64,000 nucleotides of DNA from Yonghaparkia sp. Root332 (GCF_001425665.1 NZ_LMCX01000001.1:1550570-1614569); one strand, 5' to 3'; shown: positions 26,882 to 36,995, counted from the first letter of the stretch. Numbers and translations are program-made. Notes: generated by a model not told the origin, from the sequence alone.

Positions 26882-27825
26882 TCGTCGCGGTCGTCGGCGC
26901 GACCGGCACCGGCAAGAGCGAGCTCGGCCTCGCCCTCGCTGAGCGGCTCGCCGCGCGCGGCGTGCGCGCCGAGATCGTCAACGGGGATGCGATGCAGCTC
27001 TACCGCGGGATGGACATCGGCACGGCGAAGCTCCTCCCTCCCGAGCGCCGCGGCATCCCGCACCATCTGCTCGACGTGCTCGACGTGACTGACGAGGCCT
27101 CCGTCGCGCGCTACCAGCGGGATGCCCGCCTCGTGATCGAGGGCATCCTCGCCCGCGGCGCCGTGCCCCTGCTCGTCGGCGGCTCGATGCTCTACGTCGC
27201 CGCCGTCCTCACCGACTTCCGGTTCCCCGGCACCGACGCGGAGATCCGCGGCAGGTGGGAGGCCCTCCACGTCGAGCGCGGTACGACCGAGCTCCACCTC
27301 GAGCTCGCGCGCCGCGACCCCGCCGCCGCCGCCGCGATCGGCCCGCACAACGCGCGTCGCATCATCCGCGCGCTCGAGGTCATCGAGCTCACCGGAGAGC
27401 CGTTCAGCGTCGGCCTCGCCGCGCGCGACAGCCCGTGGCGACCGTACCGGCAGCTCGGCCTGCAGCTCGAGCGGGCGGCGCTCACCCCGCGCCTGGACGA
27501 GCGGGTCGAGCGCATGTGGCGACTCGGGCTGATCGACGAGGTCCGCGAGCTCCGCGATCGCGGGCTCGAGCGCGGCGCCACCGCGAGCCGCGCGATCGGC
27601 TACGCGCAGGCGCTCGCCCAGCTGCGGGGCGACTGCGACGAGTCCGCGGCGATCGCCGAGACGGCGGCACTCACGCGGCGCTACGCGCGACGCCAGGTGA
27701 GCTGGTTCCGCCGCGACGGGACGATCGAGTGGCTCGACGCGCTCGACCCGGAGCTCGCGCAGCGCGCCGAGGAGCACGTGCTCGCCGCCCTCGTGGCCGG
27801 CGACGGGGCCGAGGGCGCGCCCTGA
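26878..27825 (+). CDS. miaA: tRNA dimethylallyltransferase
   Basis: A 315-residue enzyme that adds the dimethylallyl group to A37 of tRNA, making the substrate for MiaB. P-loop [10 protein letters not shown] is at residues 7-16; [15 protein letters not shown] and [14 protein letters not shown] are further family signatures. Length fits. The GTG start overlaps the miaB stop (GTGA) and places the P-loop at the usual distance from the N-terminus. Confidence 0.95.
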   Translation: MIVAVVGATGTGKSELGLALAERLAARGVRAEIVNGDAMQLYRGMDIGTAKLLPPERRGIPHHLLDVLDVTDEASVARYQRDARLVIEGILARGAVPLLVGGSMLYVAAVLTDFRFPGTDAEIRGRWEALHVERGTTELHLELARRDPAAAAAIGPHNARRIIRALEVIELTGEPFSVGLAARDSPWRPYRQLGLQLERAALTPRLDERVERMWRLGLIDEVRELRDRGLERGATASRAIGYAQALAQLRGDCDESAAIAETAALTRRYARRQVSWFRRDGTIEWLDALDPELAQRAEEHVLAALVAGDGAEGAP

Positions 27826-27833
27826 CCGCGCCG

Positions 27834-27839
27834 TAGACT
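27834..27839 (+). promoter_or_regulatory. -10 hexamer of dapF (leaderless)
   Basis: TAGACT ends six bases before ATG 27846, nine bases after the miaA stop. Confidence 0.6.
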
Positions 27840-27845
27840 CGGGGA

Positions 27846-28724
27846 ATGGCCGCGAGCATCCGATTCACGAAGGGGCACGGCACGGGCAACGACTTCGTGC
27901 TCTACTCCGACCCCGAGGGTGAGCACGGGCTGAGCGCCGCCCAGCTCGCCGCGATCGCCGACCGGCGCTTCGGCGTCGGAGCAGACGGGGTCATCCGAGC
28001 CGTGCGCTCCGCCCATCTGACCGATGGCGCCGTCGCTCTCGCGGAGGACCCGGACGCCGAGTGGTTCATGGACTACGTCAACAGCGACGGCAGCGTCAGC
28101 GAGATGTGCGGCAACGGCATCCGCGTCTTCGTGAGGTATCTGCTCGAGACCGGGCTCGCCGAGCTCGAGCCCGGGCAGTCGATCGCGATCGGCACCCGTG
28201 CCGGCGTTCGCGATGTGCAGCGGCTCTCCGACGGATTCGCGGTCGACCTCGGTCGCTGGCGCCTCGACGGAGGCGAGCCGCTGGTCCGCGCCCGTGAACT
28301 CCCGGTCGCGCGCCCCGGCCTCGGCATCAACGTGGGCAACCCGCACGTGGTGGTCGCCGTCGCGAGCGACGACGAGCTCGCCGCGATCGATCTGACCCGC
28401 GCCCCCGAGCTCGAGCCCGCGCCGCCCGCCGGGGCCAATGTCGAGTTCGTCGTCCCGCGCGACCCGCTGGTCGTGGACGGCATCGGGCGCATCCGGATGC
28501 GCGTGCACGAGCGGGGGAGCGGCGAGACTCTCTCGTGCGGCACCGGCGCGGTCGCCGCCGCGCTCGCGGTGCGCCACTGGGCGGGGCCGCACGCGCCGAG
28601 CGAGTGGCGCGTCGAGGTTCCCGGCGGCGCACTGGGCGTGCGGATGTTCGCGGCGGAGGACGGCGAGCACGTCGCCCTGAGCGGCCCCGCCGAGCTGGTC
28701 TTCGAGGGCGAGCTGCGCGTCTGA
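27846..28724 (+). CDS. dapF: Diaminopimelate epimerase
   Basis: A 292-residue PLP-independent racemase that converts LL- to meso-diaminopimelate for peptidoglycan and lysine. Both catalytic cysteines are present: [10 protein letters not shown] (about residue 89) and [11 protein letters not shown] (about residue 232). [10 protein letters not shown] begins the protein as expected. It has its own promoter close behind miaA; convergent with the methyltransferase gene, with only 16 bases between them. Confidence 0.96.
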   Translation: MAASIRFTKGHGTGNDFVLYSDPEGEHGLSAAQLAAIADRRFGVGADGVIRAVRSAHLTDGAVALAEDPDAEWFMDYVNSDGSVSEMCGNGIRVFVRYLLETGLAELEPGQSIAIGTRAGVRDVQRLSDGFAVDLGRWRLDGGEPLVRARELPVARPGLGINVGNPHVVVAVASDDELAAIDLTRAPELEPAPPAGANVEFVVPRDPLVVDGIGRIRMRVHERGSGETLSCGTGAVAAALAVRHWAGPHAPSEWRVEVPGGALGVRMFAAEDGEHVALSGPAELVFEGELRV

Positions 28725-28740
28725 CAGGCGCGGGGCCCGG

Positions 28741-29403
28741 TCAGGCGACCGGCGCCTCCGGCGTACCGACCACGGGGATCGCGCCGGTCGTCGCGCCCTT
28801 CCTGCGCACCCGCAGCACGCGGAAGCCCTTGCTCGTCGCGGCGCGCTGAACGCGCAGCATCTCGCCGTGCTCGGCCTCGATCCAGCGCTGCAGCGAGTCC
28901 GAGCCGAGGTTGCGCGCCACCACGAGCCACGCGTCGGACGCGGCTGCGATGCGCGGAAGCCAGATGCTGAGCATGCTGTGGAGCTCGTTCTTGCCGACGC
29001 GGATCGGCGGGTTCGACCAGATCGTGCGGAACGTCAGCTCGGCGGGAACATCCTCCGGCCGGACGGCGTTGACGTTCGTGAGGCCGAGGCTCTCGGCGTT
29101 GCGCCGCGTGAGGTCCAGCGCGCGCTCGTTCACGTCGACCGCCCACACGGTCGCGCGCGGCGACTCGAGGGCGAGCGACAGGGCGATGGGCCCCCAGCCG
29201 CACCCGAGGTCGAGGAGGTTGCCTCCCGGCGGAGGGGGAGGGACCGACCCGAGCAGCACGCGCGTCCCGATGTCGAGCCCGCCGGGGCTGAAGACTCCTC
29301 CGGCCGTCTGCACCTCGAGGGCCCGGCCCGCGAGCGTCACCGGAAGCGCCTTGACGACCATCTCACTACTCGGCTGCGCGCTGAAGTAGTGGTCGGAGGG
29401 CAT
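28741..29403 (-). CDS. RsmC/RlmG-like class I methyltransferase
   Basis: A 220-residue SAM-dependent methyltransferase. SAM motif LLDLGCGWGPIAL lies near residue 63, and the catalytic NPPI motif in TIWSNPPIRVG near residue 129 is typical of N-methyltransferases acting on guanine or adenine. The small single-domain form resembles the C-terminal half of RsmC (16S rRNA m2G1207), so an rRNA target is likely but not proven. ATG start with a leaderless -10. Confidence 0.85.
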   Translation of the reverse strand: MPSDHYFSAQPSSEMVVKALPVTLAGRALEVQTAGGVFSPGGLDIGTRVLLGSVPPPPPGGNLLDLGCGWGPIALSLALESPRATVWAVDVNERALDLTRRNAESLGLTNVNAVRPEDVPAELTFRTIWSNPPIRVGKNELHSMLSIWLPRIAAASDAWLVVARNLGSDSLQRWIEAEHGEMLRVQRAATSKGFRVLRVRRKGATTGAIPVVGTPEAPVA

Positions 29404-29409
29404 GGGCAG

Positions 29410-29415
29410 AATCTA
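29410..29415 (-). promoter_or_regulatory. -10 hexamer of the methyltransferase gene (leaderless)
   Basis: TAGATT on the minus strand ends six bases before the ATG at 29403. The divergent hflX -10 is only 17 bases away, so the two core promoters nearly abut. Confidence 0.6.
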
Positions 29416-29431
29416 CCGAATAGCAAGAGAG

Positions 29432-29437
29432 TATGGT
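29432..29437 (+). promoter_or_regulatory. -10 hexamer of hflX (leaderless)
   Basis: TATGGT ends seven bases before ATG 29445. It includes the upstream ATG at 29433, which therefore cannot be the start of a message made here. Confidence 0.6.
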
Positions 29438-29444
29438 GAAGCGG

Positions 29445-31001
29445 ATGAGCGACCAGACCACCGCCCCCGGCGCTGACGAGCCCCGCGAGGTCCCGATCGG
29501 CGATGACGCCGAGGAGGATGCTGTGGCCCGCGTCCTCGCGCACGCCGACTCCCGCGCGCGCTCCGTCTCCCTCCACGGCGGCCGTGCGTCCGCCCTGCAG
29601 GACGACGACTCCTACCTCAGCGATCGCGACGGCGACCAGTTCGATCGCGAGGACCGCGCCGCGCTGCGCCGCGTCCGGGGCCTCTCGACCGAGCTCGACG
29701 ACGTCACCGAGGTCGAGTACCGGCAGCTGCGACTCGAGAACGTCGTGCTCATCGGCGTGTACTCCGGCGGCTCGATCGCCGACGCCGAGAACTCGCTGCG
29801 CGAGCTCGCGGCCCTCGCCGAGACCGCGGGCGCCGTCGTGCTCGACGGCCTCCTGCAGCGTCGCCCGCATCCCGACCCCAGCACGTACCTCGGCAAGGGC
29901 AAGGCGGCCGAGCTCGCGCTCATCGTCGCGGAGCTCGGCGCCGACACCGTCATCGCCGACACCGAGCTCGCGCCGAGCCAGCGCCGCGCTCTGGAGGACG
30001 TCGTGAAGGTCAAGGTCATCGACCGCACGGCCGTCATCCTCGATATCTTCAGCCAGCACGCCAAGAGCCGGGAGGGCAAGGCGCAGGTCGAGCTCGCGCA
30101 GCTCGAGTACCTCCTGCCGCGCCTGCGCGGCTGGGGCGAGTCGATGTCGCGCCAGGCCGGTGGCCAGGTCGGCTCGGCGGGCGCCGGAATGGGCAGCCGC
30201 GGCCCGGGTGAGACGAAGATGGAGCTCGACCGCCGCCGCATCCACACCCGCATGGCGAAGCTGCGTAAGCAGATCAAGGGCTTCGCGCCCGCTCGTGCCG
30301 CCAAGCGCGCCAACCGCGACCGCTACACGGTGCCGAGCGTCGCGATCGCCGGTTACACCAACGCCGGCAAGTCGAGCCTGCTGAACCGCATCACGCGCGC
30401 GGGCGTCCTGGTGGAGAACGCCCTGTTCGCGACGCTCGACGCGACCGTGCGCAAGTCGTCGACGCCCGACGGCCGCCCGTTCACGCTCGCTGACACCGTC
30501 GGGTTCGTGCGCAACCTGCCGCACCAGCTCGTCGAGGCGTTCCGCTCGACGCTGGAGGAGATCGCCGAGTCGGACGTGATCGTGCACGTCGTCGACGGCG
30601 CCCACCCCGACCCTGCTGCGCAGATCGCGACGGTGCGCAACGTCATCGGCGAGGTCGAGGCGCGCCATCTGCCCGAGATCATCGCCTTCAACAAGGCCGA
30701 TCTGCTCGACGACGACGCGCGGCTGGTGCTGCGCGGTCTCGAGCCGACGGCCGTGTTCGTGTCGGCGAAGACGGGGGAGGGCATCGACGAGCTGCGCGCG
30801 CGCATCGCCGAGCTGCTGCCGAACCCCGAGGTCGAGCTGGAGCTGCTGATCCCGTTCGAGCGCGGCGAGCTCGTCGCGCTGCTGCACGAGCGCGGGCGCG
30901 TGATCTCGACCGACTACGACGAGCGCGGCACGCGGGTGCACGCGTTCCTCGACCCGCAGTTCACGGGGCCGTTCGAGCCGTTCGTCGTCGTCGGCGCCTG
31001 A
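29445..31001 (+). CDS. hflX: Ribosome-associated GTPase HflX
   Basis: A 518-residue GTPase that splits stalled or hibernating 70S ribosomes, often under heat or antibiotic stress. The N-terminal HflX domain (from about residue 100, VLIGVYSGGS) and the glycine-rich linker RGPGETKMELDRRRI precede the G domain: G1 GYTNAGKSS near residue 300, G3 DTVGF, G4 NKAD, G5 SAKTGEG. The first 90 residues are a charged, less conserved extension. Start ATG 29445 follows from the promoter; ATG 29433 would add four residues. Confidence 0.95.
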   Translation: MSDQTTAPGADEPREVPIGDDAEEDAVARVLAHADSRARSVSLHGGRASALQDDDSYLSDRDGDQFDREDRAALRRVRGLSTELDDVTEVEYRQLRLENVVLIGVYSGGSIADAENSLRELAALAETAGAVVLDGLLQRRPHPDPSTYLGKGKAAELALIVAELGADTVIADTELAPSQRRALEDVVKVKVIDRTAVILDIFSQHAKSREGKAQVELAQLEYLLPRLRGWGESMSRQAGGQVGSAGAGMGSRGPGETKMELDRRRIHTRMAKLRKQIKGFAPARAAKRANRDRYTVPSVAIAGYTNAGKSSLLNRITRAGVLVENALFATLDATVRKSSTPDGRPFTLADTVGFVRNLPHQLVEAFRSTLEEIAESDVIVHVVDGAHPDPAAQIATVRNVIGEVEARHLPEIIAFNKADLLDDDARLVLRGLEPTAVFVSAKTGEGIDELRARIAELLPNPEVELELLIPFERGELVALLHERGRVISTDYDERGTRVHAFLDPQFTGPFEPFVVVGA

Positions 31002-31019
31002 GCGCGGCGGCGCGGTCGA

Positions 31020-31709
31020 TCAGACCGAGCGCAGCACCGCCACGACCTTGCCGAGGATCGTCGCGTAGTCGCCGACGATCGGCTCGAAGGCCGAGTTGCG
31101 CGGCAGCAGCCAGGTGTGGCCGTCGCGCTGCTTGAACACCTTGACGGTCGCCTCGTCGTCGAGCATCGCGGCGACGATCTCGCCGTTCTCCGCGGTGCTC
31201 TGCTGGCGGACGACGACCCAGTCGCCGTCGCAGATGGCGGCGTCGATCATCGACTCGCCGACGACCTTGAGCATGAAGAGCTCGCCCTTGCCGACGAGCT
31301 GGCGGGGGAGGGGGAAGACCTCCTCGACCTGCTGGTCGGCGGTGATCGGGATTCCCGCGGCGATCCGCCCGACGAGCGGCACCATCGCCGCGTCGCCCAC
31401 GGCGGGCCCTGCGGGCGCGTCCGATGAGGGGGATGCCGTGCTCTCGAGATCGATGAGGACCTCCAGCGCGCGCGGCCGGTTCGGGTCGCGGCGCAGGTAG
31501 CCGCTCAGCTCGAGCTGACCCAGCTGGTGCGACACGCTCGACATCGACGACAGACCCACGGCGTCGCCGATCTCGCGCATCGACGGCGGGTATCCGCGGT
31601 TCGCGACGGAGGCCTGGATGACCCCGAGGATGGCGCGCTGCTTGTCGCTCAGCGTCGTGCGGCGACGCGTGGAGGGCGCGGACGCCCCGTCGGCGAGTTC
31701 GTCGGCCAT
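31020..31709 (-). CDS. lexA: SOS repressor LexA
   Basis: A 229-residue repressor-protease. The winged helix is at about residues 25-85 ([23 protein letters not shown]). The cleavage site is the Ala-Gly in GRIAAGIPI (about residue 133); catalytic serine lies in [10 protein letters not shown] and lysine in [11 protein letters not shown] 31709 with CGGAG upstream is chosen; the frame is open 34 codons further. It is convergent with hflX and divergent from the LysM gene, each promoter having its own LexA box. Confidence 0.97.
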   Translation of the reverse strand: MADELADGASAPSTRRRTTLSDKQRAILGVIQASVANRGYPPSMREIGDAVGLSSMSSVSHQLGQLELSGYLRRDPNRPRALEVLIDLESTASPSSDAPAGPAVGDAAMVPLVGRIAAGIPITADQQVEEVFPLPRQLVGKGELFMLKVVGESMIDAAICDGDWVVVRQQSTAENGEIVAAMLDDEATVKVFKQRDGHTWLLPRNSAFEPIVGDYATILGKVVAVLRSV

Positions 31710-31782
31710 GGAGGGCTCCGTTCCGAAGCGGTCGAGGAGGAATGTCGGTGGTCGCTGATGGAGTGACCGGTGAGTCTTCGAA

Positions 31783-31822
31783 ACTCTATCCGCCCGGGGC
31801 GCCGCGTTCAAACACCCGTTCG
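31783..31822 (-). promoter_or_regulatory. lexA promoter with SOS box
   Basis: On the minus strand, TTGAAC (-35, plus 31806-31811) and TAGAGT (-10, plus 31783-31788) are 17 bases apart. The box CGAACGGGTGTTTG (plus 31809-31822) overlaps the -35, so LexA should repress its own gene. Confidence 0.8.
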
Positions 31823-31863
31823 AACGTGTCGCGCTCCATTCGGAGGAAAAGCGGGTCGAAGTC

Positions 31864-31894
31864 TTGAATCTCTGTTCGATCGAATGTATGTTCG
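31864..31894 (+). promoter_or_regulatory. LysM gene promoter with SOS box
   Basis: TTGAAT (31864-31869) and TATGTT (31887-31892) are 17 bases apart. CGAATGTATGTTCG (31881-31894), one base from the consensus box, covers the -10. Confidence 0.8.
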
Positions 31895-32002
31895 GAACAC
31901 AGGTTCGCAGAGCCCCTCCCGGCCGAGGGGCGCTGCATCCCCGGCGGTCCCCGCCGTCGGGGGCCTGTCGACATCCTCACCATGAGGGCCCAGGAGGACA
32001 CC

Positions 32003-32344
32003 ATGACCGCCATCGCACTCGCCGAGCTCGCAGCCCCCCGCACGCGCCTCCGCATCACGCGCCGCGGTCGCATCGTCCTCGCCGGCATCGTCGCCGCCCC
32101 GCTCGTCGTCGGCATCTTCGCCACGGCGCTCGGCGGGGCGGCGGCGACCGCCACCTCCACGAACGCCGCACCGGCGAGCATCACGGTCGAGGCGGGGCAG
32201 TCGCTCTGGCAGATCGCCGCGCTCGTCGCCCCCGAGGCGAACCCGGCCGACGTCGTCGCCGACATCATCGCGGTCAACGATCTCGCCGGCGGCTCGGTGC
32301 AGCCGGGCCAGTCGCTCGTGCTCCCCGCAGCCTACGCCGACTGA
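32003..32344 (+). CDS. LysM-domain membrane protein, SOS-induced division-inhibitor type
   Basis: A 113-residue protein with one membrane helix (about residues 28-48) and a C-terminal LysM peptidoglycan-binding domain (ITVEAGQSLWQIAALV to PGQSLVLPAAY). Position and layout match proteins divergent from lexA in other Gram-positives: mycobacterial ChiZ (Rv2719c), Bacillus YneA and, by role, corynebacterial DivS, which halt division during SOS. ATG 32003 is preceded by AGGAGG; the ATG at 31982 would put that site inside the gene. Assignment of the role is by analogy and by the SOS box. Confidence 0.82.
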   Translation: MTAIALAELAAPRTRLRITRRGRIVLAGIVAAPLVVGIFATALGGAAATATSTNAAPASITVEAGQSLWQIAALVAPEANPADVVADIIAVNDLAGGSVQPGQSLVLPAAYAD

Positions 32345-32412
32345 GCCGGGTCGGCGCGAGGCCCGCCAGGCAGACGGGGCCGAGCGCGACGCGACGGCTG
32401 ATTCCGACCGCC

Positions 32413-32418
32413 TAGCAT
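32413..32418 (+). promoter_or_regulatory. -10 hexamer of hisC (leaderless)
   Basis: TAGCAT ends seven bases before GTG 32426. A leaderless message leaves no room for a his leader peptide or T-box. Confidence 0.6.
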
Positions 32419-32425
32419 TGACGGA

Positions 32426-33502
32426 GTGACGTCCCTCGCCGACCTCCCCATCCGCGACGACCTGCGCGGTCTGACGCCCTACGGCGCCCCGCAGAAGCCC
32501 GTCCGCATCGCTCTCAACGTCAACGAGAACACCCACCCGGTTCCCCCGGAGGTCGTCGCGCACGTGACGGCGGCGGTCGAGCGCGAGATGCGCAGCATCA
32601 ACCGCTACCCCGACCGAGAGTTCACCCTCCTCCGAGAGCACCTCGCGGGCTACCTCGGCGGCGGCATCGCCCCCGAGCAGATCTGGGCGGCGAACGGCTC
32701 CAACGAGGTCATCCAGCACATCCTGCAGGCGTTCGGCGGCCCCGGGCGGCGCGTGCTCGGCTTCCCGCCGACGTACTCGATGCACGCGATCATCGCCGCC
32801 GGCACAGGCACGCAGTGGGTCGAGGGCGCGCGGGATGACGACTACCGACTGAGCCCCGCGACCGCGGCCGCCGCCGTCGAGCGCACCGACCCCGACCTGG
32901 TGTTCCTGTGCGCGCCCAACAACCCGACCGGCACCCCGATCGGCCTCGACACGATCGCCGCCGTCTACGAGGCGAGCCGCGGCATCGTCATGGTCGACGA
33001 GGCGTACGCCGAGTTCATGCCGGAGGGGGAGGCCTCGGCCCTGAGTCTTCTCGAGGGGCGTCCGCGCCTGGTCGTCTCGCGCACGATGAGCAAGGCCTTC
33101 GCCTTCGCCGGCGGCCGGCTCGGCTACCTCGCCGCCGACCCCGCCGTGATCGACGCTCTGCGGCTCGTGCGTCTGCCGTACCACCTCTCCGCTCTCACGC
33201 AGGCGGCGGCCGTCGCCGCGCTCGAGCACGCCCCGGCGATGCTCGCGACGGTCGGGGCGATCCGCGAGCAGCGCGACCGCCTCGTCGTCGAGCTCGCCCG
33301 GCTCGGCTACGCGCCGCACGAGAGTTGGGCGAACTTCGTCCTGTTCGGCGGCGTGACCGATCCGCATGCGACCTTCGAGCGCCTGCTCGAGCACGACATC
33401 CTCATCCGCGACCTCGGGATCCCGCACCACCTCCGCGTGACCGCGGGCACCGAGGCCGAGACGACGGAGTTCCTCGAGGTGCTCGGTAGGATCGAGCGGT
33501 GA
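32426..33502 (+). CDS. hisC: Histidinol-phosphate aminotransferase
   Basis: A 358-residue PLP enzyme of fold type I that transaminates imidazole acetol phosphate. PLP lysine lies in [17 protein letters not shown] (about residue 222); the [10 protein letters not shown] and VDEAYAEF motifs are intact. First gene of the hisC-hisB-hisH-priA unit; hisD, which usually precedes it, is not in the window. hisB overlaps its end by four bases. Confidence 0.94.
   Translation: MTSLADLPIRDDLRGLTPYGAPQKPVRIALNVNENTHPVPPEVVAHVTAAVEREMRSINRYPDREFTLLREHLAGYLGGGIAPEQIWAANGSNEVIQHILQAFGGPGRRVLGFPPTYSMHAIIAAGTGTQWVEGARDDDYRLSPATAAAAVERTDPDLVFLCAPNNPTGTPIGLDTIAAVYEASRGIVMVDEAYAEFMPEGEASALSLLEGRPRLVVSRTMSKAFAFAGGRLGYLAADPAVIDALRLVRLPYHLSALTQAAAVAALEHAPAMLATVGAIREQRDRLVVELARLGYAPHESWANFVLFGGVTDPHATFERLLEHDILIRDLGIPHHLRVTAGTEAETTEFLEVLGRIER
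33487..33492 (+). promoter_or_regulatory. Possible internal -10 hexamer for hisB
   Basis: TAGGAT lies inside the end of hisC, six bases before the hisB GTG. It fits the spacing of the leaderless set but may be chance in coding sequence. Confidence 0.35.
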
Positions 33503-34104
33503 CCTCACCCCGCACCGCCGACCTCCGCCGCGAGACGAGCGAGTCGAGCATCCGCCTCTCGATCGATCTGGACGGCAGCGGCCAGTCGTCGATCTCGACG
33601 ACGGTGCCGTTCTTCGACCACATGCTGACGGCGTTCGCGAAGCACGCGCTCGTCGACCTGACCGTCGAGGCCCACGGCGACACCGCGATCGACGTGCACC
33701 ACACGGTGGAGGACACGGGCATCGTGCTCGGCCAGGCGATCCGCAGCGCGCTCGGAGACAAGTCCGGCATCGCGCGCTTCGGCGATGCTCTCGTGCCGCT
33801 CGACGACGCGCTCGCGCAGGCCGTCGTCGACGTCTCCGGCCGCCCCTACCTCGTGCACTCCGGCGAGCCCGCCGGCTTCGAGCTGCACCTCATCGGCGGC
33901 CACTTCACCGGGTCGATGGTGCGCCACGTCTTCGAGGCCATCACGATGCACGCCGGGCTGACCGTCCATCTCACGGTGCTCGCCGGTCGAGACCCGCACC
34001 ACATCGCCGAGGCCGAGTTCAAGGCCTTCGCCCGCGCGTTCCGCCAGGCCGTGCAGCTCGACGCGCGCGTGCAGGGCGTGCCGTCGACCAAGGGCGCGCT
34101 CTGA
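33499..34104 (+). CDS. hisB: Imidazoleglycerol-phosphate dehydratase
   Basis: A 201-residue monofunctional dehydratase of histidine synthesis, lacking the phosphatase half found in enterobacteria. Both manganese-binding HHxxED-type motifs are present: VHHTVEDTG near residue 72 and [16 protein letters not shown] near residue 168. GTG start overlaps hisC; hisH begins two bases after the stop. Confidence 0.95.
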   Translation: MTSPRTADLRRETSESSIRLSIDLDGSGQSSISTTVPFFDHMLTAFAKHALVDLTVEAHGDTAIDVHHTVEDTGIVLGQAIRSALGDKSGIARFGDALVPLDDALAQAVVDVSGRPYLVHSGEPAGFELHLIGGHFTGSMVRHVFEAITMHAGLTVHLTVLAGRDPHHIAEAEFKAFARAFRQAVQLDARVQGVPSTKGAL

Positions 34105-34106
34105 CC

Positions 34107-34745
34107 GTGAGCGAGCGCCCCAGCGTCGTCGTCCTCGACTACGGCTCCGGAAACATCCACTCGGCGGCGAAGGCGCTCGAGGCCGCCGGCGCGCGCGTCG
34201 AGGTCTCGGCCGACCGCGCGCGCGTCCGCGAGGCCGACGGTCTGCTCGTGCCCGGCGTCGGGGCGTTCGGTGCGGTCATGACGGCCCTCCGCGCGGTCGG
34301 CGGCGACGAGATGATCGACCGCCGCCTCGCCGGGGGTCGACCCGTCCTGGGCATCTGCGTCGGCATGCAGGTGCTCTTCGAGCGCGGCGACGAGCGCGGC
34401 GTCGTGAGCGAGGGCCTCGGTCAGTGGCCCGGCACCGTCTCCGAGCTCGACGCGCCCGTGCTGCCCCACATGGGCTGGAACACGGTCGACGCCCCGGCCG
34501 ACTCCCGGCTGTTCGCGAGCCTGCACGACGAGCGGTTCTACTTCGTGCACTCCTACGCCGCCCGTGACTGGACGCTCGAGATCACGAACCCGAAGATCCC
34601 CGCCCCGGCGGTCACCTGGGCGGATCACGGCGGTCGCTTCGTCGCCGCGGTCGAGAACGGTCCGCTGAGCGCGACGCAGTTCCACCCCGAGAAATCGGGG
34701 GAGGCCGGTCTCCGACTCCTCGGGAACTGGCTGAGCACTCTCTGA
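34107..34745 (+). CDS. hisH: Imidazole glycerol phosphate synthase, glutamine amidotransferase subunit
   Basis: A 212-residue class I glutamine amidotransferase supplying ammonia to HisF. The catalytic triad is complete: Cys in GICVGMQVL (about residue 86), His and Glu in [10 protein letters not shown] (about residue 195). HisF is not in the window. GTG start two bases after hisB. Confidence 0.95.
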   Translation: MSERPSVVVLDYGSGNIHSAAKALEAAGARVEVSADRARVREADGLLVPGVGAFGAVMTALRAVGGDEMIDRRLAGGRPVLGICVGMQVLFERGDERGVVSEGLGQWPGTVSELDAPVLPHMGWNTVDAPADSRLFASLHDERFYFVHSYAARDWTLEITNPKIPAPAVTWADHGGRFVAAVENGPLSATQFHPEKSGEAGLRLLGNWLSTL

Positions 34746-34844
34746 GCACGGGGGTCCGCGCGAAGGGGAGTACGATTCTGTGCTTGTGCCCGGGCCGACC
34801 CCGATGCCCCCCATCGCCGCACACGCACCCACAGAAAGACTGTC

Positions 34845-35594
34845 ATGAGCGAGTTCTCTCGAATCCCCGCCCTCACCCTGCTCCCGGCGGTGGACGTCGC
34901 GAGCGGCAAGGCCGTGCGCCTGACCCAGGGCGAGGCCGGTACCGAGACGAGCTACGGCGACCCCGTGGACGCCGCCCTCGAGTGGGCGAATGACGGCGCC
35001 GAATGGATCCACCTCGTCGACCTCGACGCCGCCTTCGGACGCGGCAACAACCGCAAGATGATCCAGAAGGTCGTCAAGGCCGTCCCGCGCCACGTCAACA
35101 TCGAGCTCTCGGGCGGCATCCGCGACGACAAGAGCCTCGAGGCCGCGCTCGCGACGGGCGCCAAGCGCATCAACCTCGGCACCGCCGCCCTCGAGAACCC
35201 CGAGTGGGCCGCTCACGTCATCGCCGAGTACGGCGAAGCGATCGCGGTCGGTCTCGACGTCCGCGGCTCCACGCTCGCCGCCCGCGGCTGGACGGAGGAG
35301 GGCGGCGACCTCTGGCACGTCCTCGAGCGCCTCGAGGAGGCCGGCTGCGCCCGCTACGTGGTCACCGACGTCACGAAGGACGGCACCCTCAACGGCCCCA
35401 ACCTCGAGCTGCTGCGCGACGTCATGGAGCGCACCCACCGCCCCGTCATCGCCTCCGGCGGCGTCTCGAGCCTCGATGACATCGCCGCGCTCCGCGAGCT
35501 CGTGCCGCTCGGCCTCGAGGGCGCGATCGTCGGCAAGGCCCTCTACGCGGGCGCGTTCACGCTGCCCGAAGCCCTCGACGTCGCCGGCAACTGA
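34845..35594 (+). CDS. priA: Bifunctional HisA/TrpF isomerase PriA
   Basis: A 249-residue (beta/alpha)8 isomerase. Actinobacteria use one enzyme, PriA, for both ProFAR isomerisation (histidine) and PRA isomerisation (tryptophan). Catalytic Asp residues appear in [10 protein letters not shown] (residue 15) and VTDVTKDGT (about residue 179), and the RGWTEEGG loop carries the Arg typical of PriA. A 99-base gap to hisH with TACGAT near 34770 may hold a separate promoter. Confidence 0.9.
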   Translation: MSEFSRIPALTLLPAVDVASGKAVRLTQGEAGTETSYGDPVDAALEWANDGAEWIHLVDLDAAFGRGNNRKMIQKVVKAVPRHVNIELSGGIRDDKSLEAALATGAKRINLGTAALENPEWAAHVIAEYGEAIAVGLDVRGSTLAARGWTEEGGDLWHVLERLEEAGCARYVVTDVTKDGTLNGPNLELLRDVMERTHRPVIASGGVSSLDDIAALRELVPLGLEGAIVGKALYAGAFTLPEALDVAGN

Positions 35595-35612
35595 CGCTGG
35601 CTCCGGCCGCGC

Positions 35613-36377
35613 ATGCCGTCGACCGACTCCGCCGGCCAGCCCTGGGCCGGCCGCAGCTTCGCCCCGAACCCCGGCGCCGGTGACGATGGCTCGGCGCCCG
35701 CGGCGTTCGTCGAGGGGATGCGCGCCTTCCGCGCCGGCGAGCTGACCGCGAGCGGCCTCGTCTCCGCGATCGCCGACTGCCGCTTCCTCATCCCGCTCGT
35801 CGCCGTCGCCGGCGAGGAGGGCGAGAACGAGCACGGCGTCCGCGTCGACAAGACGCAGGAGCTCTCGATCATCACCGTCGCCGGCCCCGACGGGCGGCCG
35901 ATCCTGCCCGTGTTCTCCTCGGTCGCGGCCATGACGAACTGGCGGCCGGATGCTCGTCCGGTGCCCGCGAGCGCGCAGCGGGTCGCTCTCGCCGCCGCGA
36001 GCGAGCAGACCGACCGCGTCGTGATCGACGCCCGCGGCGACGAGCTCGTGCTGCCGCGGCCCGCGGTCTGGGCGATCGCGCGCGGCACCGCGTGGGTGCC
36101 CGCGATCGACGACCCCGAGGTGGTCGAGGCGATCGCGCGCCCCGCCGAGGAGCACCCCGAGATCGTGGCCGTGGCGCCCGTGCGCGGCGACCCCGAGCTG
36201 CGCGGAAGCGGGCCGGAGGTCGTCGTGCGCCTCGCCGTCGCGTCGGGGGTCGGGGCCGACCGCCTGCGGGAGGTCATCGGCGCGATGAGCGCGCGGTGGG
36301 CATCCGACCCGATCGTGGCGGAGCGCGTCGACGCGCTCTCCGTCCAGCCGGTGATGCTGCCGGCAGACGGCGACTAG
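35613..36377 (+). CDS. SseB family protein
   Basis: A 254-residue cytosolic protein of the SseB/DUF-type family found behind priA in actinobacteria. Segments FLIPLVAVAGEEGENEHG, ELSIITVAGPDGRPILPVFSSVAAMTNW and the C-terminal SseB_C-like half are recognisable. No biochemical role is known. It starts 18 bases after priA and is probably co-transcribed. It is convergent with the DUF1844 gene, with four bases between stops. Confidence 0.82.
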   Translation: MPSTDSAGQPWAGRSFAPNPGAGDDGSAPAAFVEGMRAFRAGELTASGLVSAIADCRFLIPLVAVAGEEGENEHGVRVDKTQELSIITVAGPDGRPILPVFSSVAAMTNWRPDARPVPASAQRVALAAASEQTDRVVIDARGDELVLPRPAVWAIARGTAWVPAIDDPEVVEAIARPAEEHPEIVAVAPVRGDPELRGSGPEVVVRLAVASGVGADRLREVIGAMSARWASDPIVAERVDALSVQPVMLPADGD

Positions 36378-36381
36378 AGGG

Positions 36382-36738
36382 CTACGAGACCGGGCCGGTC
36401 CACTTCTCGCCCGGGCCCTGGCCCGGCGCGTCGGGGAACGGGGATGCCTCGCGGAAGGCGAGCTGCACCGAGCGGAGCCCGTCGCGCAGCACGCGCGCGT
36501 GGTGGTCGCCGAGCTCGGGCGCCGAGGCGGTGATGAGACCCGCGAGCGCGGTGATGAGCTTGCGCGCCTCGGCGAGGTCGATCTCGTCCTCGCCCTGCTC
36601 GGAGAGCCCGCACTTCACGGCGGCGGCGCTCAGCAGGTGGACGGCGACGGTGTTGATGATCTCGACGGCGGGCACATCGGCGATGTCGCGCGAGGCGTCG
36701 GTGTCGGCATCGGGCGCGTCGTTCAGGGGCTCGGACAT
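36382..36738 (-). CDS. DUF1844 domain protein
   Basis: A 118-residue acidic protein of DUF1844, a small family conserved beside infC in actinobacteria. The domain covers about residues 20-95 (EIINTVAVHLLSAAAVKCGL, then LAEARKLITALAGLI). Function is unknown. ATG start with GGAAGG upstream; it is divergent from the infC operon and shares the 270-base spacer. Confidence 0.83.
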   Translation of the reverse strand: MSEPLNDAPDADTDASRDIADVPAVEIINTVAVHLLSAAAVKCGLSEQGEDEIDLAEARKLITALAGLITASAPELGDHHARVLRDGLRSVQLAFREASPFPDAPGQGPGEKWTGPVS

Positions 36739-36995
36739 GAGGCCTTCCGGGTGGAGGAGGGGCCGCGACTTCTCGCAGCGGCGCAGTACTGCTATGGTTA
36801 TGCGGGCTCCGGGGCCAGATCCCCGGTACGAAAGTGGAGGACTCCTCCCACCCGCTCTTGACCGCATCACTAGGTTACCGGGTCAGATCACCCCGCTCGT
36901 CGGCAGCAGCGCCGTGCGAGGGCCGTGGGTGAGCATGGCGTTGCGCCGTGCGGAGTCGCTCTCTCTCGACATCATCACGACATTCCCGTCACGAC

